Origin: an uncultured Psychrosphaera sp.
GTDB taxonomy: Bacteria > Pseudomonadota > Gammaproteobacteria > Enterobacterales > Alteromonadaceae
Reading direction: 5' to 3'
DNA: 64,000 nucleotides
Assembly (NCBI RefSeq): GCF_947500655.1
Contig: NZ_CANMSK010000016.1
Span: 34,636 to 98,635, forward strand
Shown: positions 8,928 to 18,260 of the stretch, piece by piece
Numbering within the stretch: position 1 is the stretch's first letter
How the letters are laid out: every line of letters begins with the position of its first letter
The notes under the pieces: model-generated
What the model was told of the DNA's origin: nothing
Databases searched by the model: none
Seen by the model: the letters and a program-made list of their open reading frames with translations, nothing else
Translations under genes and position numbers: made by a program

Positions 8928-9776
8928 TTAACTTTTTTTACAGCTTCCTACCTCAATGTTGTCCTGTGAATTATCAATTAGATCATTTGCTATTATCGTA
9001 AGCGTTTGTTCACCGGATGATTCATTATCTCCAAAGGTAGAGGACTGTTTTCTTGCGTAAACTTGGCTAGTATTAATGAGGCGATTACCGAGCACTTGAT
9101 ATTTGCTTGTAGATGTTTGTTCCATTTCAAGACTAAAAAATACATAAGCACTACCACTTCCTGAAAATGTTAATTCGCTTTCTATTGGTACGCCTTGGCT
9201 ATCTACTACAAGTCGATATTGACCTTCAAATTCATCAACATAGCCTCTAGCTTCTTTTCCTGTGATCACGCTTTCAAGTGGCACGTCAAATTGTAACTCA
9301 GTTGCAGATCCGCCTTGATGTTTTATTTGTTTTTCAGCAGCAAGCTTAGCTTTATTTATAAAACGTAATAGAGAAGAAGCCGATGACATTTTTTCTAAAA
9401 TATCTGAGCTTTCAATACGAGACATAGCGCTTAAAGTTGGAGTGCTGGCATCTTCATTTTGTTCCTTTTGAGTTTCTTCTTTTGCTATTTTATCTAGAAT
9501 GTCTTTGTTGTAGGTTATTTCTAGGCCGTTATGATTATAACTTAAAGGTAGCGAAATGAGTCCATGTTCGCTTTTGGTGTCCTTTTCGTCATTATCATCT
9601 TCGCTTTTCCCTCTACTTTCTGTGTGGACAGAGGTAAATTGAACATTAAGTGCAGAGTCGCCATTTAAATTGGCTAATACGGACTTAACATTGCTTAATG
9701 TATCGGCATTAACAGAGAAGTTAATTGATATAAGGATAGATGAGACAATTAATAGTTCACGAGTGGTAAATTTCAT
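8928..9776 (-). CDS. Exported protein of unknown function
   Basis: A 282-residue protein with a Sec signal peptide (MKFTTRELLIVSSILISINFSVNA) and probable cleavage before DTLSNV. The mature part has a very acidic linker (EDDNDEKDTKSEH), a lysine-rich helical segment near residues 85-145, and a beta-rich C-terminal half, YVDEFEGQYRLVVDSQGVPIESELTFSGSGSAYVFF. I chose the ATG at 9776; the frame extends three codons to a TTG. No named family is recognised. It lies between the PhoX-like gene and the bd oxidase operon on the same strand, with no obvious functional link. Within the 286-bp gap downstream of it (8642-8927) I see nothing I can name. Confidence 0.65.
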   Translation of the reverse strand: MKFTTRELLIVSSILISINFSVNADTLSNVKSVLANLNGDSALNVQFTSVHTESRGKSEDDNDEKDTKSEHGLISLPLSYNHNGLEITYNKDILDKIAKEETQKEQNEDASTPTLSAMSRIESSDILEKMSSASSLLRFINKAKLAAEKQIKHQGGSATELQFDVPLESVITGKEARGYVDEFEGQYRLVVDSQGVPIESELTFSGSGSAYVFFSLEMEQTSTSKYQVLGNRLINTSQVYARKQSSTFGDNESSGEQTLTIIANDLIDNSQDNIEVGSCKKS

Positions 9777-9870
9777 AGCTAACAAATATATTTCAATAAA
9801 AATAAAACATCAGAATTCATTAGCCATGAATAAAAGTCAAACCTATCTTTGTAAATAAATGTATTAGTTA

Positions 9871-10869
9871 TTAATGATAACGCAGCTCTTGTACCTTGCC
9901 CCAAAATACCCGATATGAATATGCGGTGTACATTAGTATGGTTGGTATAACGATAACGGCGCCGTACATTAAAAAGTTTAATGCCTCTGGTGCAGCGACA
10001 GCCTGCCAAATAGTTAATTGATTAGGCACAATATAAGGGAAGAAACTAAAGCCTAACCCTGCAAAGCTTAATGTAAATATTAAAATGCAGAGTAAGAAGG
10101 GTAAGCCTGCGCCAGTGTGTGGATCTTTTTGTAAGCGATTTAATAACATAAATGCGATGGCAAATAAGGCGGCGCAGACTATTGGAATTGGCATCAAAAA
10201 TAAGATGTTAGGGAAGGTAAACCACTTAACGTAAATCTCGGGATTAAATAATAAGTTAGTCGCCGATACCGTTGCGATACCAATAAAGGCAATAACCAAA
10301 GTACGTTTAGCAATTTTGATAGATTTTAACTGTAACTCACCTTCGGTTTTCATTACTAACCAAGTGGCACCAATAAAACAATACGCACAGCTCACACCAA
10401 TGGCGCTTAATAAGGCAAATAAGTAGCCAGACAAAGAAGTATCAAACCCGTTTACATACATGCCTAACATATAACCTTGAGTTAACGCAGCCAGTAAAGA
10501 TCCTAACTTAAATAACTTGTTCCAAGTGGGGCGATGGCTAAAGGAAGCTTTAGCACGAAAATCAAAAGCCACACCGCGCAAAATAAGCCCAATCAACATA
10601 AAAGTTGCGGGTAAATATAATGCTTTGAGTGTCAGGCTATGTGCCGCAGGAAAAGCAATAAGTAACAAACCAATTGCCAAGACTAACCATGTTTCGTTGG
10701 CGTCCCAAAATGGCCCGATTGATGCCACCATAATGTCAGCGTGTTCTGGATTGTTAGTGGGCAATAACATACCCACTCCTAAGTCATATCCGTCTAAAAT
10801 GGCATACATTAAGACTGACAATCCCATTAAACCGACAAATATAACGGCGAGCGTATCTTGATCAAACAT
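9871..10869 (-). CDS. cioB: Cytochrome bd-type quinol oxidase subunit II (CIO type)
   Basis: Subunit II of a cytochrome bd terminal oxidase in the inner membrane, which oxidises quinol and reduces O2 to water. It has 332 residues and about eight membrane spans, near the length of Pseudomonas CioB and shorter than E. coli CydB (379). The N-terminal DGYDLGVGMLLP and the GPFWDANETWLV segment are the family hallmarks. Its ATG overlaps the end of cioA by 8 bp, indicating translational coupling. No CydX-like small subunit is seen in the 94 bp downstream. The generic name cydB is equally valid. Confidence 0.92.
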   Translation of the reverse strand: MFDQDTLAVIFVGLMGLSVLMYAILDGYDLGVGMLLPTNNPEHADIMVASIGPFWDANETWLVLAIGLLLIAFPAAHSLTLKALYLPATFMLIGLILRGVAFDFRAKASFSHRPTWNKLFKLGSLLAALTQGYMLGMYVNGFDTSLSGYLFALLSAIGVSCAYCFIGATWLVMKTEGELQLKSIKIAKRTLVIAFIGIATVSATNLLFNPEIYVKWFTFPNILFLMPIPIVCAALFAIAFMLLNRLQKDPHTGAGLPFLLCILIFTLSFAGLGFSFFPYIVPNQLTIWQAVAAPEALNFLMYGAVIVIPTILMYTAYSYRVFWGKVQELRYH

Positions 10870-12259
10870 CTGTATTCTCCACTTTGTTGTCGAGGTTTTT
10901 GGTTACTGTGCTATTAAGTAAAATGTTGTCTGCTTGATTTTCCTTATCTGATATTTCCTCTATTTCTACTGCTCTACGTGCCATTACAAAAATTGTATGT
11001 AAATAAGCACATAACAAACCAAAGTAGACAATAGAGTATAGAGCCAAAGAAAGAGCTACGTTTTCTGGGGCTATGTCTGTGGCTGCTTCTTTAGCGGTTA
11101 ACACGCCGGAAACAATATAAGGCTGACGACCAATCTCGGTTACATACCAACCTGCCAATGTGGCTATCCAACCGGAAAAACTCATGGCTACAAGCACCTT
11201 AAGCATCCAAGGTGGTAACTCATTACGTTTAAATAAAGTAATGCGCGTGACCCAAGCCACTAAGATCATAAATAAACCAAGACCGACCATAACCCTAAAT
11301 GAGTAAAATACGGGCTTCACTGGAGGATGCTTACCAACAAATTCGTTTAAGCCTTTTATTTCGCCGTCTGCATCGTGAGTTAAAATTAAACTAGCCAGGT
11401 TAGGTATGCCAATTTCAAAATGATTGCTACGTGTTTCTTCATCAGGAATGGCGAACAATAATAAAGGTGCGCCTTTTTCAGTTTCCCAAACACCTTCCAT
11501 AGCCGCAATTTTCTGTGGCTGATGTTCTAATGTGTTTAAGCCATGCAAGTCGCCAATAAAAGCCTGTAATGGCGTTAGTATTACCGCAGCGGTTAAGGCA
11601 ACTTTAAGCGTCATTTTGGGCGCTCGTTTGTTATCTCCACGTAATAAACGATAGGCACTTATACCAGCAATTAAAAACGAAGCCGTTATTGCTGAGGCGA
11701 CAAGCACATGGAAAAACCGATATGGAAATGATGGATTAAAAATAATCGCAAACCAGTCGGTTGGAATAACCACACCATCACGAATTTCAAAACCTGTGGG
11801 GGTTTGCATCCAAGAATTTAGTGATAAAATCCAAAAGGCTGACATGGTTGTACCAAAGGCTACAATAGCTGTGGCAAGCGTGTGGATTTTAGGAGGTACG
11901 CGTTTTATACCAAATAACATAATACCTAAAAATGTGGCTTCTAAGAAAAAGGCAGTTAACACTTCGTAACCCAGTAAAGGTCCTGCCACATTACCTACTT
12001 TCTCCATAAATCCGGGCCAGTTTGTACCAAATTGGAATGACATGGTAATGCCACTTACTACGCCAAGAGCAAAGGTTAAGGCGAATATTTTCACCCAAAA
12101 ACGATATGCTCGCATCCAAATTGGATCGGCTGTTTGGTCAAAACGTATTTTGAAAAATAGTAAAAACCAACACAGGGCAATGGTGATGGTTGGAAATAAA
12201 ATATGGAAACTAATGTTGGTTGCAAATTGAATTCGAGATAACAAGAACGTGTCTAACAT
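10862..12259 (-). CDS. cioA: Cytochrome bd-type quinol oxidase subunit I (CIO type)
   Basis: The haem-bearing, quinol-oxidising subunit. I use the ATG at 12259 (465 residues) rather than the upstream ATG at 12274, because GAGG lies five bases before it and it places the haem b595 ligand at His19 (QFATNISFHILFP), matching the E. coli numbering. The quinol loop is short: GDLHGLNTLEHQPQKIAAMEG leads within about 70 residues into the next membrane span, the hallmark of cyanide-insensitive oxidases as opposed to the long-loop E. coli CydA. Such enzymes support respiration at low oxygen or under cyanide, sulfide or NO stress. It is cotranscribed with cioB and probably the GbsR-like gene. Confidence 0.93.
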   Translation of the reverse strand: MLDTFLLSRIQFATNISFHILFPTITIALCWFLLFFKIRFDQTADPIWMRAYRFWVKIFALTFALGVVSGITMSFQFGTNWPGFMEKVGNVAGPLLGYEVLTAFFLEATFLGIMLFGIKRVPPKIHTLATAIVAFGTTMSAFWILSLNSWMQTPTGFEIRDGVVIPTDWFAIIFNPSFPYRFFHVLVASAITASFLIAGISAYRLLRGDNKRAPKMTLKVALTAAVILTPLQAFIGDLHGLNTLEHQPQKIAAMEGVWETEKGAPLLLFAIPDEETRSNHFEIGIPNLASLILTHDADGEIKGLNEFVGKHPPVKPVFYSFRVMVGLGLFMILVAWVTRITLFKRNELPPWMLKVLVAMSFSGWIATLAGWYVTEIGRQPYIVSGVLTAKEAATDIAPENVALSLALYSIVYFGLLCAYLHTIFVMARRAVEIEEISDKENQADNILLNSTVTKNLDNKVENTDV

Positions 12260-12348
12260 ATTGGCCTCGGTCATTTTAAAAATGATAAGATTATTTAATG
12301 TTTATCTAGCGCTTTATTTATGTTTACCAGCGCATTTTTACTAACTCA

Positions 12349-12897
12349 TTACTTATTAGAGTTAAGCAGCTTGTCTTTCATATCTAATACTTTGCCAACG
12401 CCGGCACCTAGTTTCATCAATGTTTTTAGCTTTTCTGGACTCATGTTTTGTAACTCACTAGCCCACAAAGTGACAGACTCTAGTAAGTCATGTATTTCAT
12501 GCATTTTTTCTTGTGCATATTCTTCTTGCTGGTTAGCTGGTTGATCTAAAATGCTAGACCGCAATAACGACAGAGTAGGGTCCATCTCGCGTTTTCTGCG
12601 TTCTTCAAATACGCGAGTCGCTAAATCCCAAATACTGCCAGCAGGAGAATAGTAATCTTTTCTATCACCAGGAATATGTTGTACTTGGATTAATCGCCAA
12701 GACTGTAATTCTTTAATTCCCATGCTTACGTTGCCACGAGAAATATTTAATGTTTCAGCAAGTTCGTTAGCACTGACTGGATTTTCGCTAACAATAAGCA
12801 AACCAATCATCTGACCAACCGTGCGGTTAAATCCCCAACGGCTACCCATTTCTCCACAATGCATAACAAATGATTCTAATTTTGGACTAAGTAACAT
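12349..12897 (-). CDS. GbsR/MarR-family transcriptional regulator
   Basis: A 182-residue winged-helix regulator of the GbsR branch of the MarR superfamily. The HTH lies near residues 35-75 (VSANELAETLNISRGNVSMGIKELQSWRLIQ), followed by HIPGDRKDYYSP, the wing, and a long helical C terminus for dimerisation. It is the first gene of the strand upstream of cioAB, 89 bp before cioA, and a perfect 15-bp inverted repeat lies 7 bp upstream of its ATG. That arrangement suggests it autoregulates and controls the oxidase. The effector is unknown; Bacillus GbsR senses choline, but nothing here relates to osmoprotection. Confidence 0.85.
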   Translation of the reverse strand: MLLSPKLESFVMHCGEMGSRWGFNRTVGQMIGLLIVSENPVSANELAETLNISRGNVSMGIKELQSWRLIQVQHIPGDRKDYYSPAGSIWDLATRVFEERRKREMDPTLSLLRSSILDQPANQQEEYAQEKMHEIHDLLESVTLWASELQNMSPEKLKTLMKLGAGVGKVLDMKDKLLNSNK

Positions 12898-12904
12898 AAT
12901 AAAC

Positions 12905-12940
12905 CTTTTAAAGTTTCAGTAATTTCTGAAACTTTAAAAG
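12905..12940. promoter_or_regulatory. Perfect 15-bp inverted repeat, probable operator of the GbsR-like regulator
   Basis: CTTTTAAAGTTTCAG (12905-12919) and its exact reverse complement CTGAAACTTTAAAAG (12926-12940) flank a six-base spacer. The element ends 7 bp before the regulator's start codon and even contains its AAAAGG ribosome binding site. It lies directly downstream of an FNR box and would overlap the core promoter if that FNR box acts from -41.5. A dimeric winged-helix repressor bound here would block transcription. Confidence 0.75.
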
Positions 12941-12945
12941 TAAAA

Positions 12946-12959
12946 TTGATATAGATCAA
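12946..12959 (-). promoter_or_regulatory. Perfect-consensus FNR box upstream of the bd oxidase operon
   Basis: The sequence TTGAT-ATAG-ATCAA matches the FNR consensus TTGAT-N4-ATCAA at all ten specified positions. It is 48 bp upstream of the GbsR-like gene that heads the cioAB operon. Centred at -41.5 it would predict a start site near 12911, with only a weak -10 (ATTACT on the minus strand), typical of an activator-dependent promoter. Anaerobic or microaerobic induction of bd oxidases by FNR-type regulators is well known. Confidence 0.7.
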
Positions 12960-13037
12960 GTTTTATATTAAAAATTGTCATTTTATTTCTATTTAGTGAG
13001 GGATGATTGTGCAGTATTTTTATATATGTAGTGGATT

Positions 13038-13074
13038 AAATACAAAAGGCTAGGAAAACTAGCCCTTTGTATTT
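13038..13074 (-). terminator. Hairpin terminator beyond the TonB receptor gene
   Basis: AAATACAAA-A-GGCTAG and CTAGCC-C-TTTGTATTT form a 15-bp stem with one mismatch around a five-base loop. It lies 68 bp past the stop of the minus-strand TonB receptor. The T-run is interrupted, so termination may be imperfect. It could also act on the plus strand. Confidence 0.6.
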
Positions 13075-13141
13075 AGTTTTATAGAGCCCTTAAAAAATCT
13101 ATTGAAAAGGCTCCTAACAAAAAGAGTCTGTAATAAACTAA

Positions 13142-15304
13142 TTAAAACTCAATCTGTATTCCAATGGATGGAATTGGGGTATTTGGGAATTCATATGAAG
13201 GATCTCTTTGTGTGTAATCTTCATTGTAATCATAGCCAGCTAAACTTTGTTGACCGTAAACATTTAGCACTTCAAAATATAGATTAGTTTCTTGTCCCCA
13301 CCATTGAGTACGGTAATCAAGACGAACATCTAAACGATGAAAATCATCTAGGCGTTGCTCATTTATATCACCTTCAATTGGGTCGTAAAAAATAGGTTCT
13401 TGGCTACTATCAGGCTCATTGTTAACTAAAGGATAAATTGGCGTAGCACCATTGATTGGGGTATACAAAGCACCGCTTTGAAAACGCCAGCGACCGCCAA
13501 ATTGCCAGTTCTCATTAATTTCGTAATTACTCACTAAGTTGATGATCCATGGTTTATCAAATTCATAATTAAATTCGTCACCAGTTAACTCATTTTTACG
13601 CTCTGTTTTACTATAAGCTATGCTCAACCAGCCGTACCAGTTATTAGAAATCGCTTTGTTTAACAAAAACTCGACTCCGTAGGCACTACCAACGCCGGCA
13701 TTTAAATAGTTATCAGCTTGTACTAAGTCATTTTCAATTGCCGTTGTTGATTCGGTCAAAGACGTTGTTTGTTGAGACGGATTACTCACAATTAAGTCGT
13801 CCATATCTTTGTAGTAGGTTTCTATGCGCCAAGCCCAATCTGAGTCACCTTCGTATTCGATACCAAATACATAATGTTCAGCGGTAACTTGATCCAAGTT
13901 TAAGCTGCCAAAGGTTTCAGATAAGTATTTGTATTCTCTGAACCACTGGTGGTGTTGACCGTATGCGAACTTTAACCCGTAATCATCAAAAGCTTGCCAC
14001 TTCAGCATAACTCTTGGCTCAGCAATAGTTTCATCATTAAAGTCATTAGTGTTTACTGCACCACCTAAACGCAGAAGAACTGTATCTGACAAATCCCAGT
14101 CGTAATCAGCAAACAAGGTCATAAAGCTAATGTCTATTTCAGCCTCTTCAGAAGCGGTAGGAGCGAAGTAGCTTGGTGCACAAACTTCAAATTCATTATT
14201 ACAAGGCGAGCTTTTTCCAGTCACCGCATAGTCTATATTTTGTTGTCTAAATTCAAAGCCTGAATTTAACGAGCCATTCTCTAGTAACTGACTATTTAGG
14301 ATTTTAAACATATTGTCGGTGGTAATTGCATTCAGCTCAATTATCTGACCGACAAAGAAGTCTGAGTTACGCACTAAACGATTAAGGAATACTTGGGTTT
14401 GGCCAAAGTCAGACTCATTGGTCCAAACAATACTTTGGTTGTCGTAGTAAGTTTCAAATCCAATACCGCCTGTTAGTTCTGGGTTTTTCTTTACTTGATC
14501 TGATTCATCAGAGAACAATAATTCAACATCATCATTTGCTCCTGTGGCTTGCACTACAATTGTATTATTGTCGTCAAGGTAATTGATGTATTTGAATTGG
14601 TAATCGTTATTGATAGGTGCTTGGGTAAATTTAAAATCTTCGTCATCTAAAAATGCATCTATATAAATATGGATCAAGCTTTGTCTGGCAGCTAAATAAA
14701 ATGCCGACGAGTCTGTGAGTTTAGATTCAATCAATAAGCCTGTACGTAAAAAACTAAAGTCAGCGACACCGCTAAAGTCTTTAATTTCTGGGTCTCTTAA
14801 TTTAGTGTCGATAACACCACCAATAGCGTCAGAAAAGCCAGATTCCCAAGCGCCGGTTTTAAGCTCAAAACTTTTAATTAAATTAGGATGAAAGCTACTG
14901 TAACTGTCGTTGTGAAATACATAACCCACTGGTACGCCGTCGGTTTGATAATACATATCATCTGGTGAGCTGCCTCTTACTGCAGGTGCAAACCCATTTG
15001 CCAGTACAACACCCGGTAAGCTTTCTATTGCTCTAATTGGGTCGTTACCTGCACCAGGTACTTTTAATATTTTGTCTGAGCTTAATGCAATACCCGAGTC
15101 TCTGCTGCCTATAACACGAATTGTTTCAGGCGGACGGCCTACACTCGTTAATGTTGGTGAAGCAGTTAAAGGTTGTTCAACCTTTATTTCTGTTGTTGAC
15201 ACATCAGTCTCTGGGCTTGTTTCTATCGTCCTAGCGTCAGTCGCATTAGCCGTCAATGGTAATAGACTAACTATTAAAAGTGGGGTAAATGATAAATATC
15301 GCAA
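13142..15304 (-). CDS. TonB-dependent receptor, substrate unknown
   Basis: A 720-residue outer-membrane receptor. A Sec signal (MRYLSFTPLLIVSLLPLTANA) is followed by a threonine- and serine-rich stretch, the TonB-box-like PETIRVIGS, and a plug domain (PGAGNDPIRAIESLPGVVLANGFAPAVRGSSPDDMYYQTDGVPVGYVF). The rest is a 22-strand barrel ending in an aromatic residue (GIQIEF). There is no N-terminal carboxypeptidase-like domain. Translation probably starts at TTG (15304) with AGGA upstream. It stands alone, with no neighbouring hydrolase or transporter to hint at the ligand; a gap in the barrel motifs specific to siderophore receptors leaves metal or organic substrates open. An inverted repeat TGTCAC-N14-GTGACA at 15345-15370 could be an operator. 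Confidence 0.85.
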   Translation of the reverse strand: MRYLSFTPLLIVSLLPLTANATDARTIETSPETDVSTTEIKVEQPLTASPTLTSVGRPPETIRVIGSRDSGIALSSDKILKVPGAGNDPIRAIESLPGVVLANGFAPAVRGSSPDDMYYQTDGVPVGYVFHNDSYSSFHPNLIKSFELKTGAWESGFSDAIGGVIDTKLRDPEIKDFSGVADFSFLRTGLLIESKLTDSSAFYLAARQSLIHIYIDAFLDDEDFKFTQAPINNDYQFKYINYLDDNNTIVVQATGANDDVELLFSDESDQVKKNPELTGGIGFETYYDNQSIVWTNESDFGQTQVFLNRLVRNSDFFVGQIIELNAITTDNMFKILNSQLLENGSLNSGFEFRQQNIDYAVTGKSSPCNNEFEVCAPSYFAPTASEEAEIDISFMTLFADYDWDLSDTVLLRLGGAVNTNDFNDETIAEPRVMLKWQAFDDYGLKFAYGQHHQWFREYKYLSETFGSLNLDQVTAEHYVFGIEYEGDSDWAWRIETYYKDMDDLIVSNPSQQTTSLTESTTAIENDLVQADNYLNAGVGSAYGVEFLLNKAISNNWYGWLSIAYSKTERKNELTGDEFNYEFDKPWIINLVSNYEINENWQFGGRWRFQSGALYTPINGATPIYPLVNNEPDSSQEPIFYDPIEGDINEQRLDDFHRLDVRLDYRTQWWGQETNLYFEVLNVYGQQSLAGYDYNEDYTQRDPSYEFPNTPIPSIGIQIEF

Positions 15305-15488
15305 AACACATCCTATTATAATTACGTGGTTTATTTTGTTCGTCTGTCACCTTATACGTTAAATGTGACAAAATGGATCTTTTCTTAATTCAAAATGTTA
15401 ACATGCATAAAATATTAAGGTATCAAATAATAGCAACAGAATGTAACGCCATTTAACTGCTATTTATATTAAAAGAATTGGAAATTAA

Positions 15489-16316
15489 ATGTCTCACTTG
15501 TGTATTTATCATAAAAGTTGCCCAGACGGGTTTGGCGCAGCGTTAGCTGTAAACGTATTTTTGCAACGCGAACATAGCGAAGATGAACACGAATGGTTAC
15601 CTGCTCGCCACGATGATGACGCGCCAGATGTAACGGGCAAACATGTTTACATAGTGGATTTTGCTTACGATAGAGAAACTCTAATTAAAATGCATGCACA
15701 AGCTGCATCGTTAATTGTTATCGACCATCACAAAACAGCACAAGCTGCATTGGAAGGGTTAGATTTTTGCCAATTTGATATGAGCAAAAGTGGCGCTTAT
15801 TTAGCGTGGGAATATTTTAATCCTGAGTTACCTGTGCCTAAATTAATAGCTTATATTCAAGATCGTGATATTTGGCAGTGGAAATTACCAGATAGCAAAG
15901 AGTTCTCTGCCGGTTTACAACTTATGGAAATGAGCTTTGAAACTTGGAGTGAGTTACTAACGGACGAAGCTGTGTTGCCAATTATAGAGCAGGGCAGAAC
16001 TATCTTAACTTACCAACAAATGGAAATTAAACGCGCGATGAAGAAAACGCCTGAGATGATCACTTTATGTGGTTATTTAGTGCCGTGCGTGAATACCACA
16101 ACGCTGATTAGTGATTTAGGTAATGAGTTATGCCAAGGGCATCCTTTTGCTGCTATGTATTTTGAAACAGACACGAAACGTATTTATTCATTACGTTCAT
16201 CAGAAGATGGAGTTGATGTTTCAGCCATTGCCAATAAGTTTGGCGGCGGTGGTCACTTTAATGCAGCAGGCTTCTCTGTTGAAAAACCAGCGATAACATT
16301 CCCTAAAGTAGATTAA
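15489..16316 (+). CDS. DHH-family phosphoesterase
   Basis: A 275-residue cytoplasmic metal-dependent phosphoesterase of the DHH superfamily, which includes oligoribonucleases and cyclic-dinucleotide or phosphate-ester hydrolases. The metal site is visible: H8 and D13 in YHKSCPDGFGAA, D57 in YIVDFAYD, and the name-giving D79-H80-H81. The C-terminal DHHA1-like motif is FGGGGHFNAAGF. The length is shorter than NrnA (about 310-340). The substrate is not predictable here. It is monocistronic, bounded by a terminator at its 3' end. Confidence 0.85.
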   Translation: MSHLCIYHKSCPDGFGAALAVNVFLQREHSEDEHEWLPARHDDDAPDVTGKHVYIVDFAYDRETLIKMHAQAASLIVIDHHKTAQAALEGLDFCQFDMSKSGAYLAWEYFNPELPVPKLIAYIQDRDIWQWKLPDSKEFSAGLQLMEMSFETWSELLTDEAVLPIIEQGRTILTYQQMEIKRAMKKTPEMITLCGYLVPCVNTTTLISDLGNELCQGHPFAAMYFETDTKRIYSLRSSEDGVDVSAIANKFGGGGHFNAAGFSVEKPAITFPKVD

Positions 16317-16357
16317 TTACTTTAACTGTTTAAATAACTGATTTAAACAAACAGATC

Positions 16358-16396
16358 AAAAAGGCCGCTATTTATACTTTAAATTGCGGCCTTTTT
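16358..16396. terminator. Bidirectional intrinsic terminator
   Basis: AAAAAGGCCGC at 16358-16368 and GCGGCCTTTTT at 16386-16396 form a perfect 11-bp stem around a 17-base loop. It separates the converging DHH and acyl-CoA dehydrogenase genes and carries a T-tract on each strand. Confidence 0.88.
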
Positions 16397-16457
16397 ATTT
16401 ATAGAAAGCTAGTTCTTACAACACAGTCTTTAACAATACGCTTTTAAAACACGCGCT

Positions 16458-18260
16458 TTAAAAAACAAAGTGCTCGGCATCCAATGCCATCATGCTTTCT
16501 GAACCAGCTGTTATACAAGCTGCATGACCTTTCGCTCTAGGTAATATACGGTCAAAATAGAATTGACCCGTTTGTATTTTAGCTAAGTAAAAGTCTTTTT
16601 CATCTGTGCCTGCATCTAGTTGTTTCTGTGCACATGCAACCATTTTTGCCCAGTAATAAGCTAAGGTGACATATCCAGAAAACATAAGGTAATCAACTGA
16701 AGCTGCGCCTATTTCATCTGGGTTATTTTCTGCCTTTTTACCTATTTCCATTGTGGTTGATTGCCACTCTTTTAAGTAACTTGCTAGTGTTTGGCAGTGA
16801 CTTGTAAGACTGGGTGTTCCTGCATTATTTTGACAGAAGCTCACTACTTCAGCCGCAAAGCCTTTTAGTAGCTCGCCTTGTGAACCTAATATTTTACGAC
16901 CTAATAAATCTAACGCCTGAATACCCGTTGTCCCTTCATACAAACAACTGATTTTGGTATCTCGCATTAGCTGCTCCATACCCCATTCTTTGATAAATCC
17001 ATGACCACCAAATACTTGAATACCATGGCTGGTGGACTCTAAACCAGTTTCGGTTAAAAAAGCTTTTGCAATAGGAGTTAGTAACGCCAGCTTAGCTTCT
17101 GCAAGTGCTTTGTGATTGTCATTTTTACTTGCGTGTACGGTATCGACTAATTGCGCTAAATCAGACGCCAATGCTCGGCCTCCTTCAGCAAATGACTTTT
17201 GAGTTAGTAACATACGGCGTACATCTGGATGCACTATGATTGGATCTGCGGGGCCATTTGGATTTTTAACACCAGACATAGAACGCATTTGCAACCTGTC
17301 TTTAGCGTAAGTTAACGCACCTTGGAATGAAGCTTCAGATGCCGCAACACCTTCATTTGCAACACCTAAACGAGCTGCATTCATAAAGGTAAACATACAA
17401 TTTAATCCGCGATTAACTTCGCCAATTAAATACCCTTTGGCGTTATCAAAGTTGATCACACAAGTTGCGTTAGCGTTAATCCCCATTTTATGTTCAATAG
17501 AGCCACAGTTAACGCCGTTTCTATCTTCTACTGCGCCATTTTCTGTAATATTAAACTTAGGGACTGCAAATAACGAAATACCGCGCGTGCCTTCTGGCGA
17601 ACCCGGGATACGGGCGATAACGATATGAACGATATTGTCAGAAAGGTCATGTTCCCCAGCTGAGATAAATATTTTGCTACCGTTTAAGCGATAAGAACCG
17701 TCCTGATTTAATTCAGCTTTAGTACGTAACATGCCTAAGTCTGTACCACAGTGAGCTTCGGTAAGGCACATAGTACCTGTCCAGCTACCTTCCACTAATT
17801 TAGGTAAAAACATTTGTTTTTGCGTGTCAGTACCGTGGGCTAATAACGTGGCTATTGCGCCGTGGCTTAAGCCTGGATACATAGCAAAACTATGATTGGC
17901 CGCTGACATCATTTCGCCAATTGCGGTGTTGACTGAATGAGGTAAGTCTTGACCACCAAATTCTTCTGGCAAGGATAGTGTTGGCCATCCACCATCAACA
18001 TATTGCTGATACGCTTCTTTAAAACCATCCGGTGTGGTGACATTACCGTCTGTCCAAGTACAACCTTGCTCATCGCCAATTTGGTTTAATGGAGCAATAA
18101 CTTGTTCGGTAAATTTTCCAGCTTCTGACAATATTGCATCAAGCATATCTAAGCTAGCATCTTCATAACCAAGAGTACTGTAGTGCGTTTCACAATCTAA
18201 CAACTCTTGCATGACAAATTTGTAATCGCGTAAGGGCGCTTTATATTCAGGCATTTCCAT
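16458..18260 (-). CDS. Acyl-CoA dehydrogenase (600-residue, C-terminal-extended type)
   Basis: A FAD enzyme that introduces the trans-2 double bond in acyl-CoA and hands electrons to ETF. Residues 1-160 form the N-terminal helical domain (ALEEFGGQDLPHS-like segment), with CLTEAHCGTDLGMLRTKA and ISAGEHDLSDNIVHIVIARI in the middle beta domain. The C-terminal catalytic domain has GHGFIKEWGMEQLMRDTKISCLYEGTTGIQALDLLGRKI, with the usual glutamate in YEGT. An extra domain of about 130 residues follows, as in the DmdC and FadE5-like group. Some members act on methylthiopropionyl-CoA, others on long-chain acyl-CoA; the FadR-like site upstream favours fatty acids. It is divergent from etfBA, its electron acceptor. 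Confidence 0.9.
   Translation of the reverse strand: MEMPEYKAPLRDYKFVMQELLDCETHYSTLGYEDASLDMLDAILSEAGKFTEQVIAPLNQIGDEQGCTWTDGNVTTPDGFKEAYQQYVDGGWPTLSLPEEFGGQDLPHSVNTAIGEMMSAANHSFAMYPGLSHGAIATLLAHGTDTQKQMFLPKLVEGSWTGTMCLTEAHCGTDLGMLRTKAELNQDGSYRLNGSKIFISAGEHDLSDNIVHIVIARIPGSPEGTRGISLFAVPKFNITENGAVEDRNGVNCGSIEHKMGINANATCVINFDNAKGYLIGEVNRGLNCMFTFMNAARLGVANEGVAASEASFQGALTYAKDRLQMRSMSGVKNPNGPADPIIVHPDVRRMLLTQKSFAEGGRALASDLAQLVDTVHASKNDNHKALAEAKLALLTPIAKAFLTETGLESTSHGIQVFGGHGFIKEWGMEQLMRDTKISCLYEGTTGIQALDLLGRKILGSQGELLKGFAAEVVSFCQNNAGTPSLTSHCQTLASYLKEWQSTTMEIGKKAENNPDEIGAASVDYLMFSGYVTLAYYWAKMVACAQKQLDAGTDEKDFYLAKIQTGQFYFDRILPRAKGHAACITAGSESMMALDAEHFVF

Noticed and set aside
8804..9001. 65-codon plus-strand frame after the exported protein gene
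   Set aside because: It overlaps the 3' end of the minus-strand exported-protein gene, has no ribosome binding site, and shows no protein-like composition.
9786..9870. Possible cydX-like small subunit after cioB
   Set aside because: No small hydrophobic frame with a start and ribosome binding site exists in the gap; CIO-type oxidases often lack CydX.
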